Assembly (NCBI GenBank): GCA_020057985.1
Contig: JAGVEU010000239.1
Coordinates: 1-6,638, forward strand
Direction: 5' to 3'
DNA length: 6,638 nt
Source of the DNA: Calditrichota bacterium
Lineage (GTDB): Bacteria > Electryoneota > RPQS01
Part shown: positions 6,401 through 6,638 of the stretch, piece by piece
Numbering within the stretch: the stretch's first letter is position 1
Layout: each line of letters starts with the position of its first letter
The notes under the pieces: model-generated
What the model was told of the DNA's origin: nothing
The model's input: the letters and a program-made list of their open reading frames with translations, nothing else
The model's database searches: none
Program-made: the position numbers and the translations under genes

Positions 6401-6638
6401 ATCGCAGTTTCCGCAGCCCATGTCGCAGGTATAACCCGGATCGGGGCCCCAATAGTGAATCTCAATCCAGTAAGACTCCCCTGCAAACAGCAATCCCGCA
6501 GCAATATTGAAAGCTGCCACCCATTTCTCATGAAAGTTTCCGGCCTGCATCGGCCACGAGACGCCCTTCGGATGAACGTTGTAGCTTCCGCCCGTAACAC
6601 CATATCCGTTGTTGCAAGCAGCGACAATCGTTACGCAC
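3407..6638 (-). CDS. Exported S8 (subtilisin-family) serine peptidase with tandem CARDB/PPC-like modules and FnIII-like C-terminus (5'-truncated)
   Basis: A secreted protein-degrading enzyme by family; its substrate is unknown. The frame is open to the right edge (first whole codon ends at 6637) and gives 1076 visible residues. The catalytic part is residues 1 to about 250. EAAGNG carries the oxyanion Asn (112), and GTSGATP carries the nucleophile Ser (194), followed by a helix as in S8 enzymes. The protein begins CVTIVAACNNGYGVTG, which in relatives follows closely behind the HGT motif, so catalytic His and Asp should lie just outside the window. Downstream come CARDB-like domain 1 (core GGRH at 356 to WNENNN), a PPC-like beta-sandwich (about 526-621), CARDB-like domain 2 (GGRH at 722 to SNEGDN), a second PPC-like domain (about 893-987), and an FnIII-like domain (about 992-1076, with YVVYRS and a YFYRVKVKAN end). 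No T9SS-type sorting tail follows. Signal peptide, propeptide and promoter are out of view. An internal Met at 6550 is not a credible start, since family sequence continues upstream of it. Confidence 0.9.
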   Translation of the reverse strand, partial: CVTIVAACNNGYGVTGGSYNVHPKGVSWPMQAGNFHEKWVAAFNIAAGLLFAGESYWIEIHYWGPDPGYTCDMGCGNCDQFSMIAVEYWDDTFAAIQTHTANGINVYEAAGNGQMNLDNAVYGNRFQRWFRDSGACLIGAGIPGTVAAECWSNYGTRCDLSGWGSAIYAAGYGYIFNPGGDIRQRYTATFGGTSGATPIVVAAGNDLQGIAQGKYGTTLTPAQMRVSLDIGATAWTGTRDIGERPDLVDAINWIEPDVYPYNRAGWYAAVTPRDAGGATPASCPITTYLTGNSTATYWNVSGYNVGYTPAPDATNSQVWSQLYLDSDYIYWFNWTPRIAANSAFEANNYGPYNVRGGRHSVQWYLDPNNDFLEWNENNNSITRQFVWSPYQFAAANSYQVRSAPPLKNWGSPTYQNGDGFRGAATGRWWLGCAVLPQAGNDVDVRSYADSYNSTSGFDTYQKESARGSGGTDLILVNGNVVGYQPTRLFQAIRYSDATTDAYAVEGDESNSDSWYAPYMLNTSLGGNEIMDIYEIYMAAGTQYFVGAINVTNSLDLTLAIYGQGGDYYGYYDYDWISNSQGANGNEYVIITPTESGWYAAVVMKSGSESYGVFGFYTFDFESPGQANMQPSPAQPGWDAPVVARNTADANTGNAVFPAAIQGNVTNYLNTSVENTGTAVAPSGIITKITLDDIRVLSPTTAFTLNPFNYSISNNVNIGPIRGGRHTLGSIVDTSNVVAESNEGDNTWSQQYVWSPLELNRDAAVNRSAPPLHGSGTYWNNDGFSVTTPINISSISAVLSPGSSADYDLYSYSDYSGTSSGFSAYVTGSGYVANQMDYVIYPYTITYGGFTYYPAVVNYNNSADNMFVESDHTLGRISYVDTWSVPDPDTLVAGNLVNIYEFPLTGGTAYAFTCDMLSGSANVGLRLHRSSLGAQGRASAVAAVNSGGNGADEVLTYTPPSSDWYSLVVEKVDAASASQTAIYNLSAGLDQPLPVNNLVIQYWTPPAGSRRLKWTHINTTTNGNPLVGRRYVVYRSNDINLVPMDTDSIGGTTDSTYIDTTVPPLDKYFYRVKVKAN

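Overview
The window holds two convergent transcription units that meet in a repeat-bearing spacer. The left unit (+ strand, bases 1 to about 3080) is the 3' part of an operon for a membrane electron-transfer complex of the Hmc/Hyb type. In order it encodes a HybA/HmcB-like ferredoxin cut by the left edge, a complete HybB/NrfD-like ten-helix membrane subunit, a 44-residue single-helix protein in the HmcD position, and a secreted cytochrome c with 13 CXXCH motifs. The genes are packed tightly (a 4-base ATGA overlap, then 17- and 63-base gaps). The expected job is to move electrons between the membrane quinone pool and a periplasmic or outer-surface multihaem chain. The direction, the partner enzyme and the final donor or acceptor cannot be read from this window.

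The spacer (3080-3406) contains a two-copy tandem repeat of period 106 bp at about 91% identity. Each unit can fold into a closed, multi-hairpin shape. It is followed by a strong 13-bp GC-rich hairpin that probably terminates the cytochrome operon, and by four copies of a TTCATCC-like heptamer ending just before the stop codon of the opposing gene.

The right unit (- strand, 3407 to the right edge) is one very long gene, cut at its 5' end, for an exported subtilisin-family (S8) serine peptidase. The oxyanion Asn and catalytic Ser are visible; the Asp and His would lie outside the window. Behind the catalytic domain are two tandem copies of a module of about 366 residues (CARDB-like plus a PPC-like beta-sandwich), then a C-terminal fibronectin-III-like domain.

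The organism is most likely a Gram-negative anaerobe or facultative anaerobe with periplasmic multihaem cytochromes. GC content looks moderate, roughly 50-55% by eye. The combination resembles deltaproteobacterial or FCB-group/candidate-phylum genomes, but this placement is inference and no marker gene is present. There are no RNA genes, CRISPR arrays, transposases or phage genes. I see no clearly new defence or mobile system; the least explained element is the structured 106-bp tandem repeat.
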